Source: an uncultured Bacteroides sp.
GTDB lineage: Bacteria > Bacteroidota > Bacteroidia > Bacteroidales > Bacteroidaceae
Direction of reading: 5' to 3'
Assembly: GCF_963677945.1 (NCBI RefSeq)
Contig: NZ_OY782578.1
Location: 3,315,258-3,379,257 of the forward strand
Length of the DNA: 64,000 bases
Shown: positions 31,541 through 40,150 of the stretch, piece by piece
How positions within the stretch are numbered: position 1 is the first letter of the stretch
How the letters are laid out: each line of letters starts with the position of its first letter
Notes under the pieces: generated by a model
Database searches by the model: none
What the model saw: the letters and a program-made list of their open reading frames with translations, nothing else
Told to the model about the DNA's origin: nothing
Program-made: the position numbers and the translations under genes

Positions 31541-32589
31541 AAGTAATATAAATTATGTGTTGATATATATTATCTATTATATATTACAAATGTACTAGCA
31601 AAAAAATGAAAAAACAACTTGATATTTTAACTAAATAATTAAATATTGTTACTATGATATTAAATTCACCAGTTCTACTTTCAATACTATTAATTTCATT
31701 ACTATTACTTTTAATAGTATTGAAAATAGCAGTCTAATAAATACTAATATAATAAGTAATAAATAAAGAAATAATAATATAATAAATAATAATATAAAAA
31801 ATTATATAATAGAAAATTTTACAATTAAGAAATAACTATTGAAATTATATATTGAATAATTGTTAATTCTACTTTTACTTATCTAATATATTAATCTATA
31901 TTCTATTGATATATTATTATATTATTTATAATTATATTTTAAGATAATTTATAATTAAATATTATATTTATTATTCTAATAACTACTGAGAAAAACAACT
32001 TATTTCTTTTAATATATGTTAATTGAATAGATAAAATATTTCAATAGAAAAGATAATTTTAAGGGCCTCACAGCCCTCATTATATATCAATTGAATAAGT
32101 TATTAGATAAACCACTAATAAGCCCTCAAAAGGGCTTAAAACAACTCTATATATCAATAATTGAGATTAAACAGGAATAACAAAGAAATATAATATATCA
32201 ACTCTCATTTTTTCTTCTTTCTTCTATATTCCAGATAAGGAAAACAAATACATACATATCAATCATTGAGATAGAATAACAAAAGCAACAAAGAAAGATA
32301 ATATATCAATGCTAAAGCAATTTAGAGGCCTTCACAGCCCTCATTTATTCCAGTAGTAACAACTAAACAGAAAACAACATATAACTCAATAGAGAGCTTC
32401 TAAATCCTTCTTGCATTACCTGAGTATAATTTACGGTAAAATATATTAACATATAAAAAAGCTAAGTACATAGTATAATTATCGGTAAAATATATCAACA
32501 TATAATTTATTAATATATTTAACATTTTTTAATAATAGATTTCTTTCAAAAAATAAAATAAAAAATATTTATTATTAAAAGAAACTAAA
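31541..32589. repeat. AT-rich non-coding region with repeats (possible origin or control region)
   Basis: No credible gene in about 1.05 kb. ATATATCAA words recur (near 32,082, 32,148, 32,192, 32,302 and 32,491), with two ~60-bp imperfect copies containing TATCAATnATTGAGAT at about 32,149 and 32,254. A 34-bp direct repeat (3 mismatches) starts at 32,423 and 32,472. Two related GGCC-TCACAGCCCTCATT segments lie near 32,064 and 32,327. Extreme A/T content plus iterated words fits a replication origin or a divergent control region. Confidence 0.45.
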
Positions 32590-33054
32590 ATGAAAAAATC
32601 ACAGCAAGAAATAGAACTTCAAGAAAAAAAAGACAGGTCTATTACTATTGAATTATTTAATAATTTATTTACCTCTATCAATACAGATATTAGAGATATT
32701 ACAGCGCATACCGATTTATTCCTAACAGGCTACACTTTAAGCCACAACAAGGCTTATAACGTCGAGATTAAAGAGCGTGAAATGTATTCTAATACATTCC
32801 CTGATTGCTATCTAGAGTTAAAGAAATATCAACATTTATTAGAGGATAATTATACTCATTCAATGGTATATTTATGTATTTACAAGGATGCAATTTTAAT
32901 CTGGAATTTGTCAAATATTGATATGAAAGACGTAACACTAACAAAGAGATGGATGAAGAAAAGCACATTTAACGGTGAAGAAATGGAACTTAAAGATGTC
33001 TATTTACTACCAATAAACAAAGCAAAACAATTTAAGATCAATGGCTTACATTAA
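32590..33054 (+). CDS. Possible PD-(D/E)XK nuclease-like phage protein
   Basis: 154 residues. Asp42 in TDLFLTG, followed by VEIKER with Glu59 and Lys61, has the spacing of a PD-(D/E)XK active site. LELKKYQHLLE further on could be the adjacent helix. It could be a Holliday-junction resolvase-like or recombination nuclease, or simply a divergent fold mimic. The next gene, an HNH nuclease, overlaps its end by 14 bp, so two nuclease-like genes are coupled. Confidence 0.5.
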   Translation: MKKSQQEIELQEKKDRSITIELFNNLFTSINTDIRDITAHTDLFLTGYTLSHNKAYNVEIKEREMYSNTFPDCYLELKKYQHLLEDNYTHSMVYLCIYKDAILIWNLSNIDMKDVTLTKRWMKKSTFNGEEMELKDVYLLPINKAKQFKINGLH

Positions 33055-33352
33055 TTTAGGACCAAAAAAACCACGTAAAGACTTCAGAAAGAAAGAACGT
33101 CAAGCAGTGTATAATACTAAGAGGTGGAAGGAACTCAGAACACTTAAATTAATGCTAAATTGTCTCTGTGAGGAATGCGAAAAAATGGATAAAGTTACAG
33201 TAGCTACCGAAGTGCATCACAAAGATAGTTTTATGAAATATCAAGGAATTGAGAGAGAAGAAAAAGCCTTTGATATTGATAATTTAGAGTCTCTTTGCTC
33301 TGATTGTCATAAAAAAGAGCACGGAAAAAAAGATAGTGAATTTAGATTTTAA
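33041..33352 (+). CDS. HNH endonuclease
   Basis: 103 residues with a complete HNH layout: CEEC zinc pair at 43-46, VHHKDSF with His59/His60, DIDNLESLC with Asn81, and CSDCHKKEH (86-94). In HK97-type phages such a gene often sits beside the terminase and assists DNA cutting at packaging. Here it is about 3.4 kb from TerS and in the opposite direction. The start overlaps the previous gene. Confidence 0.85.
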   Translation: MAYINLGPKKPRKDFRKKERQAVYNTKRWKELRTLKLMLNCLCEECEKMDKVTVATEVHHKDSFMKYQGIEREEKAFDIDNLESLCSDCHKKEHGKKDSEFRF

Positions 33353-33360
33353 TAAATGAT

Positions 33361-33546
33361 ATGAAAAAAGTACTATTGATATTAGTTGTAATTAGCCTAA
33401 CTATGAATTTATTTCTATTCAATTCAATTAACAAGGTAAATAAAGAGTCTGAATTTAGAGACTCAATTTTAGTTAATATAATGTGTGAGCAAGACTGTAA
33501 TTTATATATTAAACTAAAAAATGGGGGCCATGTAAGCCCCCAATAA
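33361..33546 (+). CDS. Small exported/membrane phage protein, unknown
   Basis: 61 residues with an N-terminal hydrophobic segment (4-22) preceded by KK, then a short polar tail with two Cys (MCEQDC). It could be a membrane-anchored or exported peptide such as a superinfection-exclusion or spanin-like product. A GGGGGC-CATGTAA-GCCCCC hairpin (33,523-33,541) forms its last codons. No family is recognised. Confidence 0.5.
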   Translation: MKKVLLILVVISLTMNLFLFNSINKVNKESEFRDSILVNIMCEQDCNLYIKLKNGGHVSPQ

Positions 33547-33577
33547 AATAAAACTGGTTAGGGAATTATTTATTAAA

Positions 33578-33781
33578 TTATATTTTAAACCTCTTCTTAA
33601 TTTCTTCTGTTGTTGGGTGTTTTTCTCTTTCCTTTGCTTCTTCTAAGGCTTTTTGAAATTCTTCTTCATTTGGAAAATCACTAGAATAAAGCTTTTCGTC
33701 TTCTTTTTCTTCATCCTCATTTATAATCCCATTCACACCAGATAATTTATTCAATAAATCTTCATTAAATTCAAATTCCAT
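33578..33781 (-). CDS. Small acidic protein downstream of the integrase
   Basis: 67 residues, strongly acidic and helical (INEDEEKEDEKLYSS, EEFQKALEEAKER). It lies 39 bp after the integrase stop on the same strand. Its position would fit a recombination directionality factor or an integrase-associated regulator, but nothing in the sequence proves it. Confidence 0.5.
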   Translation of the reverse strand: MEFEFNEDLLNKLSGVNGIINEDEEKEDEKLYSSDFPNEEEFQKALEEAKEREKHPTTEEIKKRFKI

Positions 33782-33820
33782 AATCTTAAATTTTAAATGT
33801 TAATTAATACGACAAATATA

Positions 33821-35737
33821 CTATAAACTTTCAAATTCAAAAAGTGGGAAACTAATATAATTATCACTATTTTTTAATATATCATTTAATTGTTCAAAAG
33901 TATATGTACCCGAATCAAATTTATATTGCTCATCATTACCGTTATATGTAATTGTTTGATTTTCTGTATTAAAATTAAATGATTGCAATGAATTATCAAT
34001 ATACCAACTCTGAAACTCAATTCCATATTTACAGAATATTTCATCATAAAATAATTCATTGTTCTTATATCTAGCACTTTTCACAGTACCCCACAATTCT
34101 ACCCCATTAGTATATTTCACAACGATTATATTCCAAACTGAATTAGCCTTATAAACTATTATATCACTTATATATTCATTAACCATTTCACGAATTAGTT
34201 CTTTATCCCTTCTAATTACATCTTGTTTTTTAAAATAATTAGAGCTATTATTAGAGTTAGATAAATTTTGCAGTGATTTAATTACATTTTTAATTTTTAC
34301 AATTTCTTTTTTAGTTGATTCTATATCATTTACTAATTTATTTTTTTCAGTATCATACTTATTTTTGTGTTCCATTATAAGCTCAGAAAATTCTTCATCG
34401 CTATCAATTACAGATAATAATCTCTTTACAGTTCGCTTATATGTATTTGTTATTTGTTCAAATTCACTTTCTTTATTTTGAAGCAAATGTTCAAAATTTA
34501 CGAGTTCTTTTTTATTAGCCTCAATTCTGTTAGTAGTTGTGTTTTCTATATTTATTTCAGCAAACATTTTTAAACTTAGTTGCAAAACTAAGCCGTCTAA
34601 TTTAGTCTGTCTCATTTCGCCCCCGACAAAACAAGTTTTAGGCTTATTTTTTCTTGAAATAGAATTATAACACTTATATGTGCGTGCTACATTTTCGAGT
34701 ACCGAAGGTACATTTTTTCCGACTCCAAAATTTCCCCCACAATGACCACACTTTAATAAATGTTTAACAAAATTATCGTGTTTTATTCCTAGATTTTTAT
34801 TGCATCTTCTTGAATAAATTAATTCATTTACCTCATTAAATAATTCATCTGTAACGATTCTTAATTTTTCATCAACAAATTCAAATTCATCTAATATTTG
34901 CCTATTTTCCCTTTTATTATAAGGTAGTTTATTACTCGGCTCTGGTTCGTGAAATTTAAAATTTCTTTTCCCTATATAAATTGTATTTTTCACTAACCTA
35001 TTTAATGAGGATTCCCGCCATTTTAAATTTTCACTATACTTCTTATATTCTTTTTCTTCTTCTTCATTTTCTAACCTTTCATTTTGCTTAGTGGTTATTC
35101 TTGCCGAATATGGTGAAGGAATTTTTTTTGAGTTTAAATAATCACATATAAAAGGAGATGCTTTTTTTTCACTATACATCTTATATATAATCCTAATTAC
35201 TTCGGCTTCCTCTTCATTAATTACTAATTGTTTATTTACATTATCATAACCATAAGGAGCAAAGCCGCCAGTATGACCACCTTTTTTTGTTTTTATTATT
35301 CTACCACCTATAGACCTTTCTGCGAATAGTTCTACTTCATAACTAGCCACCACCGACAAAACAGCAATTAATATTTGTGTTCCAATATCAACCGTATTAG
35401 CACGAACCCAAATATTTTGTTTTTGAAAGTATAAATCAACACCTTTTTTTTGGAAATCTTTAATTTGTTGTTGTAACTCTGTGGCATTGCGGCTACAGCG
35501 AGTAAACTCGCTAAATAATATAGTACAAATTTCCCCATTATTTACCTTATTTAATAGTTCATTATATGCAATTCTTTCTTCAAAAGTCGAATAACCGCTA
35601 ATAATATCTTTAAATATCATATCATTATCAATTTGAATATTATTATTATTAGCAAAATCTAATAATTCTATACTCTGTCGGTCGGTTGTCTGTTGACTTG
35701 AGCTTACTCTACAATACAGGGCTGTCTTTTTTTTCAT
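33821..35737 (-). CDS. Large serine recombinase (phage integrase)
   Basis: 638 residues. The resolvase domain begins YCRVSSSQQTTDRQ (catalytic Ser12, Arg10), with DIISGYSTFEER, FSEFTRCSR and AERSIGGRI. A recombinase domain follows (GFAPYGYDNV, near 155). A zinc ribbon (CGHCGG ... CYN ... C) lies near 330-370, then a long coiled coil and a ~150-aa tail. Large serine integrases recombine short attP/attB sites. The gene starts 94 bp from the right core, as expected for the cognate enzyme. Confidence 0.93.
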   Translation of the reverse strand: MKKKTALYCRVSSSQQTTDRQSIELLDFANNNNIQIDNDMIFKDIISGYSTFEERIAYNELLNKVNNGEICTILFSEFTRCSRNATELQQQIKDFQKKGVDLYFQKQNIWVRANTVDIGTQILIAVLSVVASYEVELFAERSIGGRIIKTKKGGHTGGFAPYGYDNVNKQLVINEEEAEVIRIIYKMYSEKKASPFICDYLNSKKIPSPYSARITTKQNERLENEEEEKEYKKYSENLKWRESSLNRLVKNTIYIGKRNFKFHEPEPSNKLPYNKRENRQILDEFEFVDEKLRIVTDELFNEVNELIYSRRCNKNLGIKHDNFVKHLLKCGHCGGNFGVGKNVPSVLENVARTYKCYNSISRKNKPKTCFVGGEMRQTKLDGLVLQLSLKMFAEINIENTTTNRIEANKKELVNFEHLLQNKESEFEQITNTYKRTVKRLLSVIDSDEEFSELIMEHKNKYDTEKNKLVNDIESTKKEIVKIKNVIKSLQNLSNSNNSSNYFKKQDVIRRDKELIREMVNEYISDIIVYKANSVWNIIVVKYTNGVELWGTVKSARYKNNELFYDEIFCKYGIEFQSWYIDNSLQSFNFNTENQTITYNGNDEQYKFDSGTYTFEQLNDILKNSDNYISFPLFEFESL

Positions 35738-35744
35738 ATCTTTG
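35737..35744 (+). promoter_or_regulatory. Phage-borne -7 element driving the chimeric AlaX gene
   Basis: TATCTTTG lies within phage DNA, 26 bp before the ATG at 35,771 and overlapping the integrase start codon on the opposite strand. It replaces the native promoter now stranded at 11,543. Confidence 0.55.
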
Positions 35745-35770
35745 TGATATTAAATCATATATTATTAATT

Positions 35771-36250
35771 ATGAATACAAATATAGATAAGGTAAAAGAC
35801 AAATCAAAGTTTATGGATGTGTTAATTTCACCAATGCATTCTGCTGAACACATTTTAAATCAGACTATGATTAGAATGTTTGGCTGCGAAAGATCAAGAA
35901 CCAACCATATAGAAAAGAAAAAAAGTAAGTGCGATTATTTTTTAGATGAAGCTCCTACTGCAGAACAAATTGCTGAAATAGAAAACAGAGTAAATGAAAT
36001 CATAAGCCAAAACTTATCTATCACAAGCGCTTTTGTTTCTCGTCAGGAAGTTCCGGAATGTGTAGACCTGAGCAAATTACCCGAAGATGCAAGCGAAACA
36101 TTAAGATTAGTATATGTTGGCGATTATGATATTTGTGCCTGTATTGGCCTTCACGTAGAAAATACATCTGAAATTGGAACGTTTAAAATAATCAGCACAG
36201 ATTATTCAGAAGGTAAATTTAGAATCAGATTTAAGCTTGACAGAAAATAA
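35771..36250 (+). CDS. Alanyl-tRNA editing (AlaX-like) protein with phage-supplied N-terminus
   Basis: 159 residues. Residues 1-20 are encoded by phage DNA. PMH comes from the att core and the rest from the host. A GTG at 35,744 is an upstream alternative, but it overlaps the -7 box. The zinc motif is complete: H23-SAE-H27 and C124-IGL-H128 (HxxxH ... CxxxH), the signature of the second additional domain of AlaRS/ThrRS that hydrolyses mischarged tRNA-Ala. The chimera keeps the full catalytic part, so it is probably active. Confidence 0.8.
   Translation: MNTNIDKVKDKSKFMDVLISPMHSAEHILNQTMIRMFGCERSRTNHIEKKKSKCDYFLDEAPTAEQIAEIENRVNEIISQNLSITSAFVSRQEVPECVDLSKLPEDASETLRLVYVGDYDICACIGLHVENTSEIGTFKIISTDYSEGKFRIRFKLDRK
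35831..35839. other. attR core
   Basis: CCAATGCAT, the same 9 bp as at 11,613. To the right the host gene continues in frame (SAEH), to the left lies phage sequence with the new start codon. Confidence 0.75.
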
Positions 36251-36275
36251 TATCATTACCTTTTAAAGAACATGG

Positions 36276-37376
36276 ATGAAAAACAATACAATTAGTATTT
36301 GTAAAGGTATTGGTATAATATTAATGGTAATAGGGCATTCAGCTTGTCCTGCTTTTATGGGCCGTTTTATTTATAGCTTTCATATGCCTTTATTCTTTAT
36401 TGCTTCCGGTTATTTCTTTTCTACAAAATATACAGATGATAAACTATTATTTATTAAAAAGAGGTTTAAAGGATTGTATTTACCATTTGTAAAATGGAGC
36501 CTGATATTTCTTTTTCTGCATAACCTATTTTTCAAAGCCAATATTTTAAATGCTCGTTTTGGTCGTTCAGAATTATTTAGTTCTGAGGATATTATAAAGA
36601 AAGCGTTCAACATAATAACCAGCATGGGCGACTATGAACAAACATTTTTAGGCACATTTTGGTTCTTACGTGCATTGTTTATATCAAGCATCTTATTTTG
36701 CCTTCTTTTTTATCTTATCAAAAAGCTATTTAATTTGAGGAATACGAATACAGCTCTATTGATTTGCTTAATTGCATTTATATCCGGATTTATAATGTCT
36801 TTATGGAGAATTAAGCTTCCATACATACCTCAAGGCGGAATCAGAGAGATATATGGTATATTCTATTTTGGCGTAGGTTTTATATTTCGTAATTCTAGAA
36901 TAAATGAGAATCTAAAATATGATAACGCAATATTAATATCGTCATTTATTCTAGTTTGTATAATCTCATATATAAATCCTACTTCATTAGCATCTAATCC
37001 CAAATTAAAGTTGTACTTAGGAACATTTATACCCGCAATTCTGGGATGGATTATGACATACAAATTTTCGTCATGGTTTGATCGCAGAAAGAGTTACAAC
37101 ATTGCGTATTTAACGATAAAGAAATCTCTTTTATATCTGGGAAACAACACAATGCCCATTATAGTACTCAGTATTCTGAGTTATAAAATCGTCAGTTATA
37201 TAAAAATTGCTTATTATGGTCTCGACCCATTATTGATTGGATGCCATCCGGTAATATCCTGGCGAAATAATATTTTCTGGATCTTTTATTCTATTATCGG
37301 CTTAACAGTTCCATTACTCCTAAATTACTTATTCTCGCGAACCAGGTTCTTGAGATTCCTATCTTTTAAACAATAG
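36276..37376 (+). CDS. Membrane acyltransferase, family 3
   Basis: 366 residues with about ten membrane segments. GIGIILMVIGHSA near the N-terminus holds the conserved His, and RFIYSFHMPLFFIASGYFF is the second signature of acyltransferase family 3. Such enzymes O-acylate surface polysaccharides or lipids from the membrane. It starts 25 bp after the AlaX stop, so it probably shares its phage-derived promoter. Its start context GGATGAAAAACA also matches the candidate sRNA's complement. Confidence 0.85.
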   Translation: MKNNTISICKGIGIILMVIGHSACPAFMGRFIYSFHMPLFFIASGYFFSTKYTDDKLLFIKKRFKGLYLPFVKWSLIFLFLHNLFFKANILNARFGRSELFSSEDIIKKAFNIITSMGDYEQTFLGTFWFLRALFISSILFCLLFYLIKKLFNLRNTNTALLICLIAFISGFIMSLWRIKLPYIPQGGIREIYGIFYFGVGFIFRNSRINENLKYDNAILISSFILVCIISYINPTSLASNPKLKLYLGTFIPAILGWIMTYKFSSWFDRRKSYNIAYLTIKKSLLYLGNNTMPIIVLSILSYKIVSYIKIAYYGLDPLLIGCHPVISWRNNIFWIFYSIIGLTVPLLLNYLFSRTRFLRFLSFKQ

Positions 37377-37552
37377 GAAAAATTGACATTAGAAGCCAGT
37401 TTGAAAAGAAATTTTGGCAGCGCAAAGAGACAAATATTCAGTAAACCATCTTGGCATGAACATTGTTATTTATTTAGTGAAATTGAGTTCAAAAAAAACC
37501 CAGTTCATTATAGATTTAATGTTTAACTTTTAAAAGATAGGAGATTAAAATT

Positions 37553-37981
37553 ATGATGCCTGTTAGAAGATCTCAAAATTGGTTACCTGACGTATTTAAT
37601 GATTTATTCGACAACAACTGGATGGTCAAATCAAGTGCTACAGCTCCTGCTATCAACGTAATTGAGACTGAGAGTGAATATAAAGTAGAAGTTGCTGCTC
37701 CAGGAATGACAAAAGAAGATTTCAATATCAGAATAGATGAAGATAATCAGTTGGTTGTCTCCATGGAGAAGAAACAAGAAAACAAAGAAGAAAACAAGGA
37801 TGGCCGTTATCTGAGGCGTGAATTCTCTTACACTAAATTTCAACAAACAATGTATCTTCCTGACAATGTTGTAAAAGATAAAATCGGAGCAGCAATGGAT
37901 AATGGGGTACTGACGATTAATATACCGAAAAGGACTCCAGAGGAAGAAAAGAAAGCTCAAAGAGTTATTGAGATAAAATAG
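37553..37981 (+). CDS. Small heat shock protein, Hsp20 family
   Basis: 142 residues; the first two codons are both ATG, either could start. The alpha-crystallin domain spans about 35-142: YKVEVAAPGMTKEDFNIRID, RREFSYTKFQQTMYLPDNV and the conserved A-x-x-x-n-G-V-L motif (AAMDNGVLTINIPKR). It binds unfolding proteins in the cytoplasm. Preceded by a 176-bp gap without a clear promoter and followed by its own terminator. Confidence 0.93.
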   Translation: MMPVRRSQNWLPDVFNDLFDNNWMVKSSATAPAINVIETESEYKVEVAAPGMTKEDFNIRIDEDNQLVVSMEKKQENKEENKDGRYLRREFSYTKFQQTMYLPDNVVKDKIGAAMDNGVLTINIPKRTPEEEKKAQRVIEIK

Positions 37982-38013
37982 ACTAGTCTGACTATCTATA
38001 ATTTGTAAATGAG

Positions 38014-38053
38014 AAGAGGTTACTACGATACAAAACAGTAGTAGCCTCTTTTT
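38014..38053 (+). terminator. Terminator of the Hsp20 gene
   Basis: AAGAGGTTACTAC pairs with GTAGTAGCCTCTT (one G:U) over 13 bp with a 11-nt loop, then a T run. Confidence 0.8.
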
Positions 38054-38144
38054 GTATTTAAATACACTTTAGTTAAACTCAGAATTGCATATAATTGATA
38101 TTTTTTGTTCCTTTGAAGTTCAATAAAAAAACAATTTATTAAAT

Positions 38145-40148
38145 ATGAAACACGAAGAAGACGAAAAATTAACGGGATTGCCCGAAAATGCATTCAGAGA
38201 ACTTAAATCGGGTGAAGTTTATAACCCGTTGTTGTCTCCTGATAAACAGTATAAGGAAGTAACTCCCTGGTCGGTGATGTGGGGTATTGCCATGGCAATT
38301 CTCTTTTCAGCTGCAGCAGCCTATCTTGGGCTTAAAGTTGGACAGGTTTTTGAAGCAGCTATTCCAATTGCTATTATTGCCGTTGGAGTTTCAAGCGCAG
38401 CAAAAAGGAAAAATGCTTTAGGTGAAAATGTAATTATTCAATCTATTGGAGCCAGCTCCGGAGTAATTGTAGCCGGTGCAATTTTTACTCTGCCTGCATT
38501 ATATATACTTCAGGCAAAATATCCTGAAATGTCTGTTAGTTTCCTTCAAGTTTTTGTCAGCTCTCTTTTAGGAGGAGTACTCGGAATCTTATTCTTAATT
38601 CCATTCCGAAAATATTTCGTACAAGAAATGCATGGAAAATATCCTTTTCCAGAAGCTACTGCTACAACTCAGGTTCTTGTTTCCGGAGAGAAAAGTGGTA
38701 ACCAGGCTAAACCTCTTTTAATAGCTAGTTTGGTAGGTGGATTATACGACTTTATTGTTGCCACTTTCGGATGGTGGAACGAAAACTTCACGACTCGTGT
38801 TACCGGTTTTGGCGAAATGATTGCCGATAAGGCCAAATTGGTATTTAAGGTTAATACCGGTGCAGCCGTTCTTGGTTTAGGTTATATAATCGGACTAAAG
38901 TATGCTGCAATCATTTGTTTTGGCTCGCTTGCTGTTTGGTGGGTAATTATACCTGGTATTTCTTTAATATGGGGGGATAGTGTTCTTAATATGTGGAATC
39001 CCGATATTACTACAGCTGTAGGAATGATGAGTCCGGAACAAATCTTTAAATATTATGCAAAAAGCATTGGTATTGGTGGTATCGCTATGGCTGGAATTAT
39101 CGGAATAATCAGATCATGGGGAATTATTAAAAGTGCAGTAGGACTTGCTGCAAAAGAAATGGGTGGAAACAGTGATGTAGAAGCAAACATTCCCCGTACA
39201 CAACGCGATTTGTCAATGAAGGTTATCGCTATTGGCTCTATTCTCACAATTGCTTTAGTCTTTTTATTCTTCTTCTTTGACGTAATGCAAGGAAATATTT
39301 ACCAATGCATAGTTGCCATTCTTCTTGTAGCAGGAATTACTTTCCTGTTCACTACTGTAGCAGCTAATGCTATTGCTATTGTGGGAACAAACCCAGTTTC
39401 GGGAATGACATTGATGACTCTGATTTTAGCCTCTGTAGTTATGGTTGCTGTTGGCTTAAAAGGTCCGTCAGGTATGGTTGCAGCATTGGTTATGGGCGGC
39501 GTAGTTTGTACTGCGCTATCTATGGCCGGTGGTTTTATTACCGACTTAAAAATCGGATATTGGATAGGAACAACTCCTGCAAAACAACAGACATGGAAAT
39601 TTCTGGGAACAATAGTATCTGCTGCAACTGTAGGTGGTGTAATGATTATATTGAATAAAACTTATGGATTCTCAAGCGGTCAGCTTGCAGCTCCACAAGC
39701 TAACGCTATGGCTGCAGTGATTGAACCATTAATGAATGGCGTTGGTGCTCCATGGATACTTTACGGAATTGGGGCAGTTCTTGCTATTGTACTTACACTT
39801 TGCGGAATACCTGCACTTGCATTTGCATTAGGTATGTTTATACCATTAGAATTAAATATTCCACTTTTAGTAGGTGGAGCTATCAATTGGTATGTTACAA
39901 CCCGTTCTAAAGATGATGCTATAAATTCAGAACGTAGAGAAAAGGGAACTCTTCTTGCTTCCGGATTCATAGCCGGTGGTGCATTAATGGGAGTTGTCAG
40001 CGCAGGTATCCGTTTCTGCGGAGTTAACCTTGTAAATGAAGAATGGCTGGCTAATTCATGGTCGGAAGTTGCTTCTATCATTGCTTATATTGTATTGATT
40101 GTTTATTTCGTAAAAGCTACAATGCACAAATCTTCAAAGTTAAAATAA
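38145..40148 (+). CDS. Oligopeptide transporter, OPT family
   Basis: 667 residues, polytopic (about 14-16 membrane segments). The start KEVTPWSVMWGIAMAILFSAAAAYLGLKVGQVFEAAIPIAI and KYPFPEATATTQVLVSGE are hallmarks of bacterial OPT family transporters that import short peptides. It is an inner membrane protein. The next gene begins 2 bp after its stop, forming a two-gene operon. Confidence 0.92.
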   Translation: MKHEEDEKLTGLPENAFRELKSGEVYNPLLSPDKQYKEVTPWSVMWGIAMAILFSAAAAYLGLKVGQVFEAAIPIAIIAVGVSSAAKRKNALGENVIIQSIGASSGVIVAGAIFTLPALYILQAKYPEMSVSFLQVFVSSLLGGVLGILFLIPFRKYFVQEMHGKYPFPEATATTQVLVSGEKSGNQAKPLLIASLVGGLYDFIVATFGWWNENFTTRVTGFGEMIADKAKLVFKVNTGAAVLGLGYIIGLKYAAIICFGSLAVWWVIIPGISLIWGDSVLNMWNPDITTAVGMMSPEQIFKYYAKSIGIGGIAMAGIIGIIRSWGIIKSAVGLAAKEMGGNSDVEANIPRTQRDLSMKVIAIGSILTIALVFLFFFFDVMQGNIYQCIVAILLVAGITFLFTTVAANAIAIVGTNPVSGMTLMTLILASVVMVAVGLKGPSGMVAALVMGGVVCTALSMAGGFITDLKIGYWIGTTPAKQQTWKFLGTIVSAATVGGVMIILNKTYGFSSGQLAAPQANAMAAVIEPLMNGVGAPWILYGIGAVLAIVLTLCGIPALAFALGMFIPLELNIPLLVGGAINWYVTTRSKDDAINSERREKGTLLASGFIAGGALMGVVSAGIRFCGVNLVNEEWLANSWSEVASIIAYIVLIVYFVKATMHKSSKLK

Positions 40149-40150
40149 AC

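Larger units (their letters stand above)
11613..35839. mobile_element. Compact siphovirus-like prophage (~24.2 kb)
   Basis: Bounded by a 9-bp repeat inside a split host gene and carrying a serine integrase next to the right end. Packaging, HK97-type head, connector, siphovirus-type tail and fibre genes are in canonical order on the minus strand. Base composition is markedly more A/T rich than the flanks. No recognisable endolysin, repressor of known type or replication enzyme is present, and TerL is frameshifted. It may therefore be defective, or use unfamiliar proteins. Confidence 0.9.

Noticed and set aside
40058-40150. Longer start of the esterase gene
   Set aside because: It overlaps the transporter's 3' end and lacks a signal peptide, while ATG 40,151 gives a clear one.
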